Positions 62,142-64,000 of a DNA stretch of 64,000 nt are shown in pieces. Source of the stretch: JAYYZW01 sp965217605 (lineage in GTDB: Bacteria > Pseudomonadota > Gammaproteobacteria > Ga0077536); NCBI GenBank assembly GCA_965217605.1, contig CBDCJB010000012.1:1-64000 (forward strand), given 5' to 3'. The notes below the pieces were generated by a model. The model saw only the letters and a list, made by a program, of their open reading frames with translations. It ran no database searches and had not been told where the DNA came from. The position numbers and the translations under genes are program-made. Position 1 is the first letter of the stretch. Every line of letters starts with the position of its first letter.

Positions 62142-64000
62142 TCAGAAAATCACGCGATGGACAAAGATCCCGAGCAACACGAGCAAGCCCAGGATCATCG
62201 CGAAGGCGTAGTGATAGAGGTAGCCGGACTGCAGTTGGCGGATCACGCCGGACCACCACCTGATGGTTCGCGCGGAGCCGTTCACCATGATGCCGTCGAT
62301 CAAGGTGACGTCGCCGCCACGCCACAAGGCGCGTCCCGCGCCGCGGGCACCGCCGGCGAAGAACCAGTCGTTGAAGCGGTCGAAGCCGTATTTATCGACC
62401 AGGATTCGATACAGCACCGATGCCGAATCAGCGACGCGTTCGGGAATGTCGGGGCGTTTGATATAGCAGTACCAGGCGACGAAGACGCCCGCGAAGGCGA
62501 TGTAAATGACGGGTTGCAGAAACGCGTGGGTGATAAAACCGAGGACACCGTGATATTCCTGCCCCATCACACCGAGCACGTCATGATCGGGGAGGACGAA
62601 GATGCTCTGACCGAAGTGCTCGCCAAACAGCATCGGCCCAACCGTGAAAATACCGATCGCCACGGACGGGATCGCCAGTGCGACCAAGGGCACCCAGACG
62701 ACCGCCGGCGACTCGTGGAGGTGTTCCCGGGCGTGGTCGTCGAATCGCTCCTTGCCGTGAAAGACCAGGAACACGAGCCGGAACGAATACAGCGCGGTGA
62801 CGAAGACGCCGGTCAATACGGCGGCATAGGCGAGGCCGGCGCCGGGAATGCTGGAATGATGCACGGCTTCGATGATCGCGTCTTTGGAGAAGAAGCCCGC
62901 GAACCCGGGGAAGCCGATCAACGCGAGCGAACCGATGAGACAGGTCCAGTAGGTGATGGGCATGTACCGCTTGAGCCCGCCCATACGGCGCATGTCCTGC
63001 TCGTGATGGAGCGCGATGATCACCGAACCCGCGGCGAGAAACAGCAAGGCCTTGAAGAAGGCATGCGTGAAGAGGTGGAAGATCGCCGCGGCATAAGCGG
63101 ACGCGCCGAGCGCGACGGTCATATAACCCAATTGCGACAAGGTCGAGTAAGCGACGACGCGCTTGATGTCGTGCTGTACGAGTCCGAGCAGGCCCATGAA
63201 AAATGCCGTGATCGCACCAATGACGAGGACGACAGACAGCGCCGTCGTCGAAAGCTCGAACAAAGGCGACATGCGCGCCACCATGAAGATCCCCGCCGTG
63301 ACCATGGTCGCCGCGTGGATCAGCGCCGAGATCGGCGTCGGGCCTTCCATTGAATCCGGCAGCCATACGTGCAGCGGGACCTGCGCCGATTTACCCATCG
63401 CGCCAACGAACAGCAGGAGGCAGATCACCGTCATCAGCGACCATTCGGAGCCCGGCAGGACTACGATGTTGACTGCTTTGTAATCAGCGGCAACGCCGAA
63501 CACTTCGACGTAATCGAGTGAACCGATATACATGAAGATGGCCGCTATTCCGAGCAGGAAACCGAGATCGCCGACGCGGTTGACGAGGAAGGCTTTGAGG
63601 TTGGCGTAGATCGCGGTCTCTCGCGTATACCAGAATCCGATCAACAGGTAGGACACCAACCCGACCGCTTCCCAGCCGAAAAAGAGCTGGAGGAAATTGT
63701 TCGACATTACCAGCATCAACATGCTGAAGGTAAAGAGCGATATATAGGAGAAAAACCGCTGATACCCAGGGTCGTCGTGCATATAGCCGATGGTGTAGAT
63801 GTGTACCATCCACGACACGAAGGTCACGACCACCATCATGGTGGCGCTCAATTCGTCGATCAAAAACCCGATCTTGAATGCGACGCCGCCGCTTTCGAGC
63901 CACGTATAGACGTTGGCGTTATAGGGCGCGTCGCCTCCGTATACGATTTGCCAGAACGGAATTAGAGATAGAAAGAAAGACAGTGCGACGGCGGCGTTGG
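62142..64000 (-). CDS. nuoL: NADH-quinone oxidoreductase subunit L, 5' partial
   Basis: The frame runs off the right edge without a stop; the visible part is about 619 residues. The true start lies beyond the window. An internal TTG at 63863 is not the start, since coding continues upstream (FWQIVYGGDAPYNANVYTWL). SWMVHIYTIGYMHDDPGYQR, FFGWEAVGLVSYLLIGFWY and KSAQVPLHVWLPDSMEGPTP confirm NuoL. The C-terminal amphipathic-helix region that spans subunits M and N is present. Confidence 0.96.
   Translation of the reverse strand, partial: NAAVALSFFLSLIPFWQIVYGGDAPYNANVYTWLESGGVAFKIGFLIDELSATMMVVVTFVSWMVHIYTIGYMHDDPGYQRFFSYISLFTFSMLMLVMSNNFLQLFFGWEAVGLVSYLLIGFWYTRETAIYANLKAFLVNRVGDLGFLLGIAAIFMYIGSLDYVEVFGVAADYKAVNIVVLPGSEWSLMTVICLLLFVGAMGKSAQVPLHVWLPDSMEGPTPISALIHAATMVTAGIFMVARMSPLFELSTTALSVVLVIGAITAFFMGLLGLVQHDIKRVVAYSTLSQLGYMTVALGASAYAAAIFHLFTHAFFKALLFLAAGSVIIALHHEQDMRRMGGLKRYMPITYWTCLIGSLALIGFPGFAGFFSKDAIIEAVHHSSIPGAGLAYAAVLTGVFVTALYSFRLVFLVFHGKERFDDHAREHLHESPAVVWVPLVALAIPSVAIGIFTVGPMLFGEHFGQSIFVLPDHDVLGVMGQEYHGVLGFITHAFLQPVIYIAFAGVFVAWYCYIKRPDIPERVADSASVLYRILVDKYGFDRFNDWFFAGGARGAGRALWRGGDVTLIDGIMVNGSARTIRWWSGVIRQLQSGYLYHYAFAMILGLLVLLGIFVHRVIF

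Noticed and set aside
60229..64000. Long plus-strand open frames across the nuo genes and similar antisense frames elsewhere
   Set aside because: They mirror strong coding on the other strand, have low-complexity Arg/Gly/His-rich translations and match no family.
1..64000. tRNA, rRNA genes or a prophage
   Set aside because: No tRNA cloverleaf, rRNA segment, phage structural gene, integrase or attachment site was recognised.

Overview
The window is GC-rich chromosomal DNA of a bacterium, most likely a sulfur-oxidising gammaproteobacterium. The best evidence is an aprM-aprB-aprA set in the arrangement known from beta/gammaproteobacterial sulfur oxidisers, a YbiI-type zinc-finger gene, a Pseudomonas-like REP palindrome family, a VPLPA/PEP-CTERM protein and the nuoL-M-N end of a complex I operon. 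No tRNA, rRNA or CRISPR array was seen. The genus cannot be fixed from the sequence alone.

Layout. 0-4 kb: an esterase, a nucleoside hydrolase, and an LLM flavin monooxygenase followed by a triple-Rid protein. Three of these four genes carry a one-base frameshift in a homopolymer. 4.0-6.0 kb: an IS3-family element nested in a decayed IS4-like element. 6.0-14.4 kb: a minus-strand operon (periplasmic nucleoside hydrolase, YbiI, ThiD, TenA, DUF1152, 3-hydroxyisobutyrate-type dehydrogenase) divergent from a ribose-type ABC importer; it looks like import and salvage of a glycosylated, thiamine-related or nucleoside-like compound. 14.5-18.1 kb: a deaminase and aprMBA (sulfite/APS oxidation). 18.4-19.3 kb: a surface-sorted propeller protein.

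19.4-41.5 kb is the most interesting part. It holds a formamidase-like protein, a fused [2Fe-2S]/molybdopterin hydroxylase, its FAD subunit, a UPF0280 (ApbE-like) protein, a 6-hydroxynicotinate-reductase homologue, a thioesterase, an Na+/solute symporter, an enamidase-like amidohydrolase, two tandem 'amino acid synthesis' (PF06684) proteins, a UPF0014 membrane protein, an SDR, and hydantoinase/oxoprolinase A and B. The Mo-hydroxylase, ring reductase and enamidase together match the first three steps of the reductive nicotinate pathway known from Eubacterium barkeri. I read the region as a reductive N-heterocycle catabolic island in a proteobacterium.

42-59 kb: two glutathione-transferase-like genes, a sulfotransferase, an HD-GYP protein, an ABC exporter, a PQQ-type sugar dehydrogenase, two paralogous Ser/Thr kinases with cyclic-nucleotide-binding domains flanking pgi, an IS630-family element, sco-pcuAC-psd, and two unknowns. 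59-64 kb: nuoN, nuoM and a partial nuoL.

Repeats. One family of about 165-bp palindromic elements has the same CTAGTG..CTGTCCC ends as the IS630 copy and so is probably mobilised by it. A second CTAG-bounded family abuts it at both of its locations. One copy ends two bases before the pgi start codon and appears to supply its ribosome-binding site. Single REP palindromes and one inverted REP pair are scattered between genes.
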